Position numbers and translations under genes: made by a program. Under the pieces are notes generated by a model that saw only the letters and a list, made by a program, of their open reading frames with translations, did no database searches and was not told the DNA's origin. Positions 24,677 through 32,982 of a stretch of DNA of 48,986 bases are shown here, in pieces. Location of the stretch: contig NZ_SZVW01000037.1 in NCBI RefSeq assembly GCF_007655005.1, positions 1 to 48,986 of the forward strand, given 5' to 3'. The DNA is from Streptomyces tibetensis (GTDB lineage Bacteria > Actinomycetota > Actinomycetes > Streptomycetales > Streptomycetaceae). The stretch's first letter is position 1; each line of letters starts with the position of its first letter.

Positions 24677-26985
24677 CCGACGACCAGCACGGAGAGGGCA
24701 CGCCCCGGGGCGGGAGCCGCTGGGACCCGCTGCCCCAGGGCGAGTACGACGACGGCGCCACCGCCTTCGTCGAACTGCCCGAGGGGGGCGTCGACGCCCT
24801 GCTGGCCGCCGACAGCCCGCTGGCCGCGCCCGGCCACGGCTACGTACCGCCGCAGATAACGGTCAACCCCGCGACGACGGCCGGCGCCGACCCGGCGGCC
24901 GCGGGCGCGTGGCCGGTGCCCGGCGCGCCGGTCGACGGGGCGCAGTGGCACGACCCGAACGCCGCGCACCAGCAGCACGGTCACGAGCACGGCGCGCACC
25001 AGCAGCAGGGCCACGACGTGCCCGAGCAGCCCTACGGCGGCCCCGAAGCGCCGTACGCCCCCGGGACCCCCTACGGCTCCGGCGAGACGGCGCCGCAGTA
25101 CGGCGGGGACGACCGGTTCACGTACAACCCCCCGGTGACCGGCCAGTGGAACTTCGAGGAGGCCGCGGCGGCGGCCGAGGCCGCGCCCGGCCATGACGTG
25201 ACCGGGCAGTGGTCCATCCCCGTCGCCGGGGGTGACCTTCCGGACGAGTCGGGCGAATTCACCACGTCCTCGCTGGTCGAACAGTGGGGCGGCACCCCGC
25301 CGGCCACGCTGCCCGGCGGCGCGCCCGCGCCCTGGGCGACCCAGGCCGCGGGCCGGCCGTGGGGGCAGCAGGACCCGCAGGACACAGCGGGGCAGGAGGT
25401 GGCCCACCCGGGCCATCCCCACGAGCACGGGCACGACCAGGGCCACGCGCACGACCGGACTCACGCGCAGCGGCCCGACGCCGGACCGGCCTCCGCATAC
25501 GCGCCGGAGCAGCAGGCGGGCCCGGACGAGCCGGCGCCCCGGCACCCGCAGGACGTGCATGCGCCGGGGGTCCACGAGGACACCGGCCCCGCGCATCCCG
25601 GGCGGTTCGGCCACGCGCCGGAGACGCCCGGCACGCCTCACGCGCCTCAGCCGTCGGACTACGCACCGGCGGAACCCGGGCAGGCCGGTCACCCGACGGA
25701 CCCGTCCCGGTTCGCCGAGCAGGGGCCGGAGCAGGTCGAGTACGCGGAGCAGGGGCCCGATCAGGGCGAGTTCGCCGAGCGGGCCGAGTACGCCGATCAC
25801 GGGCCCGAGCGGGCCGAGTACGCCGATCACGGGCCCGAGCGGGCCGAATACGCCGATCACGGGCCCGAGCGGGCCGAGTACGCCGACCAGGGGCCAGCGG
25901 CCGCCGACCTCCCCGGGCACGGGCCCGAGCCGTCCCGCTCCGCCGGTCACCCGATGCCCGCCGCCCACCCGCCCGAGACCCCGTACGCCGAGGCACCCGG
26001 CGAGTTCCCGGGCGAGTTCCCCGGGGAACCCCTGCCCGAGCCGCGCCCGGAAGCCGCCCCGCTCCCGCAGGACGCCTACGAAGCCTCACAGGCCGCTCCC
26101 GGAGCCGGTGAGGACGCCGAGGACGCACCGGACGCTCCAGGGGCCCCGGAGGCCGCCGACAGCCCCTCCGAGCCCGCTGCAGGGCCCCTGCCGGCGGAGG
26201 CGGACGCCGACGCCGACACCGGCCAGGAGACCGCGGACGGCGGACCCCAGGACGATCCGGCCCCGGTCGAGGACCCGGAGACCCACCCGGCCGACGCCCC
26301 GGACGCCCCGTCCGGCACCGTCCCCCAGGAGGAACACCCCCTCGCCTCGTACGTCCTGCGCGTCAACGGCACCGAACGCCCCGTCGCCGACGCGTGGATC
26401 GGCGAGTCCCTGCTGTACGTGCTGCGCGAGCGGCTCGGACTCGCGGGCGCCAAGGACGGCTGCTCGCAGGGCGAGTGCGGCGCGTGCAACGTCCAGGTCG
26501 ACGGGCGGCTCGTGGCGTCCTGCCTGGTCCCGGCCGTGACCGCAGCCGGCAGCGAGGTCCGTACCGTCGAGGGCCTGGCCGAGGACGGCCGGCCGTCGGA
26601 CGTACAGCGGGCGCTCGCGCGCTGCGGCGCCGTGCAGTGCGGCTTCTGCGTCCCCGGCATGGCGATGACCGTGCACGACCTGCTGGAGGGCAACCCGGCG
26701 CCCACCGAGCTGGAAACCCGCCAGGCGCTGTGCGGCAACCTGTGCCGCTGCTCCGGCTACCGGGGCGTGGTGGACGCCGTCAAGGAAGTCGTCGCCGAAC
26801 GCGAGGCCCACTCCGCGCCGGGCGACGGCGACAGCGAAGAGGCCCGCATCCCGCGCCAGGCGGGCCCGGGCACCGGTGGCGTGAACGCGTCGGCCTTCGG
26901 GGCGCCCCCGCAACCGCACACCCCCCACCCGCACTCCCCAGAAGCGCACGACCAGCCCTACGGCCAGGACGGAGGCCCCGCGTGA
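24673..26985 (+). CDS. [2Fe-2S] subunit of a xanthine-dehydrogenase-type enzyme with a giant disordered N-terminus
   Basis: The product has 770 residues, against about 160-200 usual for this subunit. Only residues about 555-715 are the ferredoxin-type subunit: CSQGECGACNVQVDG from Cys597 binds the first cluster, and CGFCVPG with CRCSGYRG binds the second. The preceding 550 residues are rich in Pro, Ala, Glu, His and Gly. They contain short tryptophan motifs (VTGQWNF, VTGQWSI, LVEQWG) and 10-residue repeats. The GTG at 24673 overlaps the FAD gene. The frame is continuous and codon use stays Streptomyces-like, so the extension is a real part of the gene. A downstream start near residue 550 would give a normal-sized protein, but I see no clear ribosome-binding site there. 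Confidence 0.88.
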   Translation: MTDDQHGEGTPRGGSRWDPLPQGEYDDGATAFVELPEGGVDALLAADSPLAAPGHGYVPPQITVNPATTAGADPAAAGAWPVPGAPVDGAQWHDPNAAHQQHGHEHGAHQQQGHDVPEQPYGGPEAPYAPGTPYGSGETAPQYGGDDRFTYNPPVTGQWNFEEAAAAAEAAPGHDVTGQWSIPVAGGDLPDESGEFTTSSLVEQWGGTPPATLPGGAPAPWATQAAGRPWGQQDPQDTAGQEVAHPGHPHEHGHDQGHAHDRTHAQRPDAGPASAYAPEQQAGPDEPAPRHPQDVHAPGVHEDTGPAHPGRFGHAPETPGTPHAPQPSDYAPAEPGQAGHPTDPSRFAEQGPEQVEYAEQGPDQGEFAERAEYADHGPERAEYADHGPERAEYADHGPERAEYADQGPAAADLPGHGPEPSRSAGHPMPAAHPPETPYAEAPGEFPGEFPGEPLPEPRPEAAPLPQDAYEASQAAPGAGEDAEDAPDAPGAPEAADSPSEPAAGPLPAEADADADTGQETADGGPQDDPAPVEDPETHPADAPDAPSGTVPQEEHPLASYVLRVNGTERPVADAWIGESLLYVLRERLGLAGAKDGCSQGECGACNVQVDGRLVASCLVPAVTAAGSEVRTVEGLAEDGRPSDVQRALARCGAVQCGFCVPGMAMTVHDLLEGNPAPTELETRQALCGNLCRCSGYRGVVDAVKEVVAEREAHSAPGDGDSEEARIPRQAGPGTGGVNASAFGAPPQPHTPHPHSPEAHDQPYGQDGGPA
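25777..25890 (+). repeat. in-frame 30-bp repeats in the disordered extension
   Basis: Three full 30-base units (25801-25830, 25831-25860, 25861-25890) and a partial one before them encode GPERAEYADH. The first two full units differ at one base and the third diverges only near its end, indicating recent expansion inside the coding frame. Confidence 0.9.
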
Positions 26986-29300
26986 GCAACGAAGCAGCCA
27001 CCGCCCAGGCCGCACAGGCCGCGGAGGCCGCCCCGGCCCCGGAACCGCTCCCGCACGGCATCGGCGCCTCGCTCCCGCCCGCCGACGCCCGCGCCAAGAC
27101 GGAGGGCACCTTCCCCTACGCCGCCGACCTGTGGGCCGAAGGCCTGCTGTGGGCGGCCGTGCTGCGCTCACCGCACCCGCACGCGCGCATCGTGTCCATC
27201 GACACCAGCCACGCGCGCGAGATGGTCGGCGTCCGCGCCGTCGTCACCCACGAGGACGTCCCCGGCAGCCCGTTCCACGGTCGCGGCACGGCCGACCGCC
27301 CGGTCTTCGCCTCCGAGGTCGTGCGCCACCACGGCGAGCCCATCGCCGCCGTCGCCGCCGACCACCCGGACACCGCGCGCATGGCGGCGGCGGCCGTCAT
27401 CGTCGAGTACGAGGTGCTCGACCCGGTGACCGACCCGGAGCAGGCCTTCGAGGCCGAGCCGCTGCACCCCGACGGCAACCTGATCCGGCACATCCCGCTG
27501 AGCCACGGCGACCCCGAGGCGGCCGGCGAGATCGTCGTCGAGGGCCTGTACCGCATCGGCCGTCAGGACCCCGCGCCCATCGGCGCCGAGGCGGGCCTGG
27601 CCGTGCCGCGCCCGGACGGCGGGGTGGAGCTGTACCTCGCCTCCACCGACCCGCACGCCGACCGCGACGCGGCCGCCGCCGCCTTCGGGCTGGAACCCGA
27701 GCGCGTCAAGATCGTCGTCACCGGCGTCCCCGGCGCCACGGCCGACCGCGAGGACCAGGGATTCCAGCTTCCGCTCGGCCTGCTGGCGCTGCGCACCGGC
27801 TGCCCGGTGAAGCTCACCGCCACGCGCGAGGAGTCCTTCCTCGGCCACGTCCACCGGCACCCCACCCTGCTGCGCTACCGCCACCACGCCGACGCCGAGG
27901 GCAGACTCGTCAAGGTCGAGGCGCAGATCCTGCTCGACGCGGGCGCCTACGCCGACACCTCCGCCGAGGCCCTGGCCGCCGCCGTCGCGTTCGCCTGCGG
28001 CCCGTACGTCATCCCGAACGCCTTCATCGAAGGCTGGGCCGTACGCACCAACAATCCCCCGTCCGGCCACGTGCGCGGTGAGGGCGCCATGCAGGTCTGC
28101 GCCGCCTACGAGGCGCAGATGGACAAGATCGCCAAGAAGCTCGGCCTCGACCCGGCGGAAGTGCGGCTGCGCAACGCGCTGGCGACCGGCGACGTGCTGC
28201 CGACCGGCCAGACCGTGACCTGCCCCGCTCCGGTCGCCGAACTTCTCCAGGCCGTGCGGGACTTCGAGCTGCCGCCGCTGCCCAAGGACACGCCCGAGGA
28301 CGAGTGGCTGCTGCCCGGCGGACCCGAGGGCGCGGGGGAGCCGGGCGCGGTGCGCCGGGGCGTGGGCTACGGCGTGGGCATGGTGCACATGCTCGGCGCG
28401 GAGGGCGCGGACGAGGTCTCCACGGCCACGGTGAAGGTCCACGACGGGGTCGCGACGGTCCTGTGCGCGGCCGTCGAGACCGGGCAGGGCTTCACGACGC
28501 TGGCCCGGCAGATCGTCCAGGAGACGCTCGGCATCGACGAGGTGCACGTGGCGCCCGTGGACACCGACCAGCCCCCGGCGGGCGCGGGCTGCCGCGGCCG
28601 CCACACCTGGGTCTCGGGCGGGGCGGTGGAGCGCGCGGCGAAGATGGTCCGCACGCAGCTCCTGCAGCCGCTCGCCCACAAGTTCGGCATGTCGACGGAG
28701 CTGCTCCAGATCACCGACGGCAAGATCACGTCGTACGACGGGGTCCTCTCCACGACCGTCACCGAGGCGCTGGACGGCAAGGAGCTGTGGGCCACCGCCC
28801 AGTGCCGCCCGCACCCGACCGAGCCGCTGAACGAGACCGGCCAGGGCGACGCCTTCGTGGGCATGGCCTTCTGCGCGATCCGCGCGGTGGTGGACGTCGA
28901 CATCGAGATCGGCTCCGTACGGGTCGTGGAACTGGCCGTCGCCCAGGACGTGGGCCGCGTCCTGAACCCGACCCAGCTCGCCGCCCGGATCGAGGCGGGC
29001 GTGACCCAGGGCGTGGGCATCGCGCTCACCGAGAACCTCCGCACGCCGCGCGGCATCGTCCGCCACCCCGACCTGACCGGTTACGCCCTCCCGACCGCCC
29101 TCGACGCGCCCGACATCCGTATCGTCCGGCTGGTCGAGGAACGGGACGTGGTCGCCCCGTTCGGGGCCAAGGCCGTCAGCGCGGTGCCGGTGGTGACGTC
29201 CCCGGCGGCCATCGCGTCCGCCGTCCGCGCCGCGACGGGCCGCCCCGTGAACCGCCTGCCGATCCGCCCCCAGGCAGCGGTGGTCACGGAACGGGGCTGA
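26982..29300 (+). CDS. xanthine dehydrogenase family molybdopterin-binding subunit with altered active site
   Basis: The 772-residue large subunit (XdhA/CoxL type) starts at GTG 26982, overlapping the [2Fe-2S] gene. AKTEGTFPYAADLWAEGLLWA opens the first domain, and VRGEGAMQVCAAYEAQMD, VETGQGFTTLARQIVQE and a Pro/Ala-rich C-terminal stretch match the cofactor-binding parts. In active family members the C-terminal motif reads GAKGVGEPP or GVGEAG, with an essential Glu. Here the aligned stretch is GAKAVSAVP, placing Ala734 where Glu is expected. The RGFG-type motif also reads RGEG. The substrate is therefore open: it could be a divergent hydroxylase or a protein that has lost classical chemistry. 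Confidence 0.88.
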   Translation: MSNEAATAQAAQAAEAAPAPEPLPHGIGASLPPADARAKTEGTFPYAADLWAEGLLWAAVLRSPHPHARIVSIDTSHAREMVGVRAVVTHEDVPGSPFHGRGTADRPVFASEVVRHHGEPIAAVAADHPDTARMAAAAVIVEYEVLDPVTDPEQAFEAEPLHPDGNLIRHIPLSHGDPEAAGEIVVEGLYRIGRQDPAPIGAEAGLAVPRPDGGVELYLASTDPHADRDAAAAAFGLEPERVKIVVTGVPGATADREDQGFQLPLGLLALRTGCPVKLTATREESFLGHVHRHPTLLRYRHHADAEGRLVKVEAQILLDAGAYADTSAEALAAAVAFACGPYVIPNAFIEGWAVRTNNPPSGHVRGEGAMQVCAAYEAQMDKIAKKLGLDPAEVRLRNALATGDVLPTGQTVTCPAPVAELLQAVRDFELPPLPKDTPEDEWLLPGGPEGAGEPGAVRRGVGYGVGMVHMLGAEGADEVSTATVKVHDGVATVLCAAVETGQGFTTLARQIVQETLGIDEVHVAPVDTDQPPAGAGCRGRHTWVSGGAVERAAKMVRTQLLQPLAHKFGMSTELLQITDGKITSYDGVLSTTVTEALDGKELWATAQCRPHPTEPLNETGQGDAFVGMAFCAIRAVVDVDIEIGSVRVVELAVAQDVGRVLNPTQLAARIEAGVTQGVGIALTENLRTPRGIVRHPDLTGYALPTALDAPDIRIVRLVEERDVVAPFGAKAVSAVPVVTSPAAIASAVRAATGRPVNRLPIRPQAAVVTERG

Positions 29301-29595
29301 GGCCTGCCGCCCGCAGGGCCCGCCTGGACCCCGCGCACCCGACTCCGCCCCGTCCGCGTGGAACTGACGCGGAGCCAGAGAGGGAAAGCGATTTCGGCGG
29401 AAAGGGAACGCGCGGGGGTGCTCTGAGCGTCTTGTGAAACGGACGCGTGTGGTTGCCGGGCGCGCGTCGCCGGTCCGGGGCGTTGTCAGTGGTGGCGCGT
29501 ACTGTTCTGGGCAGTGGGGAACGGCTGCCGGGCTTCGCCGGGCGGTCTGCCGTGCTCCGCCAGGGGACGGTGAGCAAGCACATGCGGGGGAGCCC

Positions 29596-30762
29596 ATGAG
29601 TACGACCGACGCCGGTTCCGCGGTGATCACCCTGACCGAGTCCGAGCTGGACCCGTGGGTGACCCACGCGTCCACGCGGCACTGGCTGACCGGCCCCGGA
29701 CTCCCCGTCGACAGCGGCGTGCTGAGCTTCGCGGAGCTGAGCCGCGAGGGCCTGCGCACGGTCGCCGACTCGACCGGCGACCCGGACGACCGCCTCCCGG
29801 CCGAGCTGCGCGAGCAGTTGGTGATAGGCGGACTGCTGGGCCCCGTCGGCCTGGAGACGGAGTCGGTCCTGCTGGACGGCGTGACGGGCGAGATCTCCAC
29901 GACGTACGTCCTGCACGACCGCCCCGACCTGATGGACCGCCGCCCCCTGGCCCCCTCGCTGCGGACGCTGGTCCGCTTCGCGGAGGCCACGGACGAACTG
30001 GCCGGTCTGCGCGGTCAGTTCGCCTCCTACGCGGGCCGCTACGGCCCCAAGGCGGTGGCGCAGGCCTCGCAGCACCTGCTGGCGGTGTTCCGCGACGGCG
30101 CGGACGGCGAACCGGCCCCGTTCTGGAAGATGGCGGCACTGATCCGCCCCCTTTCCCTGGTGGCAGGCCGCAGCGGCGCGTCCGGCCTTTCCCTGGACCT
30201 TCCGCATCGCCTCCTGGACCAGGAGTTCGGCCCCGGCAAGGTGGCGCGCTTCGAGGACGTCGACTTCCCCGCGACCCTCACGCACGAGCCGACCCGCCGT
30301 TTCCTGCGCGAGGTGGGCCTGCCGGAGGACGCCCACGTCTTCTCCCTGGACACGGACGTCCCCCTGGCGACGCTCGCCGAGTACTACGCCGACACCGACA
30401 CCCCGGCCGAACTCCCCGTCGGGTCCCACCGCCTGATCCGCCTCGGCCACCTGGTCGAGGACAACAGCCTGGTCGTCGACGGCGCGACGGGCGCCGTCCT
30501 GAACTGGAGCGAACCGGAGGCGACGCTGTCCCCGCTCAACACGGACGTGTCGACCCTCGCCTTCACCCTCTGGCTCCTGCACCGCGAGCGTGCGATAGAT
30601 GCCGAGTCGTCCCACGAGCTGACGACCGACACCTACGACCAGCTGGCCATGACGATGCTCCAGGTCCTGTCGACAGTGGACCCCACGGGCGTCACCGCGG
30701 GCACAACGGTCCGCCACTACTGGACGGACGCGTTCCAGGACGAGGCCGGCGGGGTGCTCTGA
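29596..30762 (+). CDS. SUKH-4 family immunity-like protein
   Basis: The product has 388 residues. The ATG at 29596 is preceded by GGGGGAG. Two similar halves are visible. Each has a SUKH-like pattern: GLPVDSGVLSF...LVIGGLLGPVGLETESVLLDGVTGEI in the first and GLPEDAHVFSLD...RLIRLGHLVEDNSLVVDGATGAVLNW in the second. This matches SUKH-4 proteins common in Streptomyces, a superfamily that includes immunity proteins against polymorphic toxins. No toxin gene is next to it, so it may be an orphan immunity protein or have another binding role. The 295 bases before it hold no gene. Confidence 0.8.
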   Translation: MSTTDAGSAVITLTESELDPWVTHASTRHWLTGPGLPVDSGVLSFAELSREGLRTVADSTGDPDDRLPAELREQLVIGGLLGPVGLETESVLLDGVTGEISTTYVLHDRPDLMDRRPLAPSLRTLVRFAEATDELAGLRGQFASYAGRYGPKAVAQASQHLLAVFRDGADGEPAPFWKMAALIRPLSLVAGRSGASGLSLDLPHRLLDQEFGPGKVARFEDVDFPATLTHEPTRRFLREVGLPEDAHVFSLDTDVPLATLAEYYADTDTPAELPVGSHRLIRLGHLVEDNSLVVDGATGAVLNWSEPEATLSPLNTDVSTLAFTLWLLHRERAIDAESSHELTTDTYDQLAMTMLQVLSTVDPTGVTAGTTVRHYWTDAFQDEAGGVL

Positions 30763-30862
30763 CGGAGCCCCAGGACCTGCTCAGGCCCGCAGCCCGGGGC
30801 CTGCTCAGGACCGTAGCCCGGGGCCAGTGCAATACGGGTCGGCGGACCGGAATCCGGCCGCG

Positions 30863-32089
30863 TCAGGCGGACTTGACGGCGTTGCGGCGGCGGACGGCGA
30901 GGACCAGGCCGCCTCCCAGCACCGCGGCGGCTGCCGCGCCACCGGCGAGGAGCGGGGTGCCGTCGGAGCCGGTCGTGGCGAGGCTGCCGCCGGTGGTGCT
31001 GCCGGTCGTGGTGCCGGTGGAGCCGCCGGTCGTGGTGCCCTCCGAGGCCGACGCGGACGCCGAGGGGGAGGCGGTGGCGCCCGTGCCGCCGGCGGCCTGG
31101 CCCTCGGGGTCGTTGCCGTTGCCGCCGTTGCCGGAGCCACCGTCGGCGCCGTCCGAGGGGCTGGGGGCGGGCTCGTTGTCGCTCGGCAGGTCGATGCCGA
31201 TCGAGGCGATGTTGTTGGCGCGGTTCTTGTCGTACGCGGGGGCGATGTCGTAGACGGACGACGCCTTGATCTCGCCCTCGGTGTCCTGCGCCGACTTCTT
31301 GATCTTCAGCATGAAGGTGTAGGCCAGGGACTGGCCGACGTCGAGGGTCCCGTCCTGCGGCCAGCAGACGTACTTGGGCTTGCCCGTGGTCCCCTGCGGT
31401 CCGCTCGGCCCGTCGATCCCGAACGGCGCGCAGTCCTTCGGCACCTCCACGGCGACGGTGCCCGGCGGGATCTGCACCAGCAGGCCGGGGAGGTCGTCGC
31501 TCTCCTGGTTCTGCACCCAGCCGGGGCCGTCGTTGCGCAGGGTCGCCGTGACCGACTGCTCTCCGCCCGGCAGCGCCTCCATCTCCTCACCGACGGCGAC
31601 GAGGTCGGCCGTGTTGTCCGCGGTCAGGGTGAGCCTCCGGTAGCTGTCGTCGAATCCCCCGCCCGGGGCGTCACCGGTCGCGCTCGTGCCGTACTCGACG
31701 GACTCCATCAGGGCCTTGTCCAGCGCCTTGAACCGGACGGGAGTGGTGACGGAGGCGCCGGGTGCGATGACCGTGTCGAGCTCGCAGAGTGCCTGCCGTA
31801 CCTGGTCCTCGACGGTCGAGTAAGTGCAGCCCTTCACCTGCTCGGGGAAGTCCAGCCCGCGCGTCAGACGCACCCGGAAGGTGACGCCGTCCACGGCGGC
31901 CGTGCCCTTGTTGGTGAGGGTGACGGACTTGTCGTAGACCTCACCCGGCTTGGGAGTGGCGGTCGGCAGGGCCGACACGACCAGCTCGGGCTCGCCCCCC
32001 TCCGCGTGCGCCAGGGGCGCGGCGACAGCGGGACCGGCGACGGCGATCACGGCAGCGGCCAGGACGGCTGCCGAGGGGCGGAGGTGCAC
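30863..32089 (-). CDS. LAXTG-anchored cell-wall protein, unknown ligand
   Basis: The 408-residue protein has a signal peptide ending near residue 30 (AAPLAHAEG). An extracellular region of about 270 residues shows DUF11/CARDB-like beta patterns (YDKSVTLTNKGTAAVDGVTFRV; SVTATLRNDGPGWVQN). A Gly/Ser/Thr linker follows, then a sorting signal LATTG at 370-374, a hydrophobic helix and RRRNAVKSA. LAXTG is the motif of actinobacterial class E sortases, so the protein is likely linked to peptidoglycan. No sortase gene is in the window. The start is GTG at 32089 with AGGAGA upstream. It converges on the SUKH-4 gene across 100 bases containing two copies of a 24-base repeat. Confidence 0.9.
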   Translation of the reverse strand: MHLRPSAAVLAAAVIAVAGPAVAAPLAHAEGGEPELVVSALPTATPKPGEVYDKSVTLTNKGTAAVDGVTFRVRLTRGLDFPEQVKGCTYSTVEDQVRQALCELDTVIAPGASVTTPVRFKALDKALMESVEYGTSATGDAPGGGFDDSYRRLTLTADNTADLVAVGEEMEALPGGEQSVTATLRNDGPGWVQNQESDDLPGLLVQIPPGTVAVEVPKDCAPFGIDGPSGPQGTTGKPKYVCWPQDGTLDVGQSLAYTFMLKIKKSAQDTEGEIKASSVYDIAPAYDKNRANNIASIGIDLPSDNEPAPSPSDGADGGSGNGGNGNDPEGQAAGGTGATASPSASASASEGTTTGGSTGTTTGSTTGGSLATTGSDGTPLLAGGAAAAAVLGGGLVLAVRRRNAVKSA

Positions 32090-32313
32090 GGTGATTCTCC
32101 TCGTCGAATTCCTCGTCGGCCCCGGAAGGCACGACGACCGGAGCGTGGGCTACCGGTCATGTTCTGGACACCTGAGAGGTGCTTGGGGTTGTGCGGGACT
32201 TCTCCCGGGCCGGACATCGAAGGGTGCGCCGGATCCGGGCGCTCGGCGGATTGCCCCGTTGCGCCCTGAACGCGCCCTTCCCGGCCTCTGAACTCCCGCA
32301 CATGCTCGGGGTC

Positions 32314-32802
32314 ATGGGGGACACGGACGAGTCGAGCATCATCCCGTTACCAGGCCCCGACGGACACCGGCAGCGGCCCCCTGATGCGCCGCGGCCGTGG
32401 GAGAACACCGACCGGGCACAGGCCGCGACGGAAGGGGCCACGGGGCCCGAGCCACCCGCTCCACCCGAATGCCCCCACTGCGGGCTGACCGGTGAGCGGC
32501 ACGTCACCTACTACGGCACGCATGTCCTCCTCGAACCGGACATGCCGGTACCCGCGCACATGGTGCCCGCATGGCACCGCTGGTACGTGGACTCGGACGG
32601 CACCGCGTGGAACAGCCGCGAGGACGAGCCCGCACCCGGTGCGGTGTGCCGCGTCCCGCATCGCATCGCCTGCCCCGGTCTGAGCCCGGAGGAGGCGGGC
32701 ATCTGGCGATGGCTGGACGCCGTACGCGCGGAAAACGCGCGCAGGGCCCGGCGAAAGGCCGACGGCGACACCGACCCGGCAGAGCTTCCGAACGCCGGCT
32801 GA
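32314..32802 (+). CDS. DUF6083-like protein with a TTA codon
   Basis: From ATG 32314 the product has 162 residues; ATG 32302 is an alternative. After a Pro-rich start, ECPHCGLTGERHVTYYGTHVLLEPD has a CxxC pair, and PAHMVPAWHRWYVDSDGTAWNS is followed by VCRVPHRIACPGL and a charged helix with RRARRKADGD. The pattern fits the Streptomyces DUF6083 family, whose function is unknown. Codon 12 (32347-32349) is TTA, the rare leucine codon that requires the developmental tRNA encoded by bldA. The gene is divergent from the LAXTG gene. Confidence 0.72.
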   Translation: MGDTDESSIIPLPGPDGHRQRPPDAPRPWENTDRAQAATEGATGPEPPAPPECPHCGLTGERHVTYYGTHVLLEPDMPVPAHMVPAWHRWYVDSDGTAWNSREDEPAPGAVCRVPHRIACPGLSPEEAGIWRWLDAVRAENARRARRKADGDTDPAELPNAG

Positions 32803-32900
32803 TGCCGCGAACCCGTACCGGCGGCTGGGGCGCCGGCACCATCACCACCACACCCGACACGGGCTGTTACGTCAACGAAGGCCTCCGCGCGGCGGACTGA
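32802..32900 (+). CDS. possible 32-residue protein coupled to the DUF6083 gene
   Basis: An ATG overlaps the DUF6083 stop by one base (TGATG) and opens a 32-codon frame ending in CYVNEGLRAAD. The coupling is suggestive, and a Gly/Thr-rich peptide with one Cys is encoded. I recognise no family, and a chance frame is possible. Confidence 0.3.
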   Translation: MPRTRTGGWGAGTITTTPDTGCYVNEGLRAAD

Positions 32901-32982
32901 CACGGGAGGCCGTGGCGGGAACAGAGACGGCGATCCCTCACTACGGGTGGTGCTCATAGGCGGAGGCGTTGCCGTGTGTCGG

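Noticed and set aside
25777..25890. 30-bp direct repeats resembling CRISPR repeats
   Set aside because: They abut without spacers and keep the reading frame of the [2Fe-2S] subunit gene.
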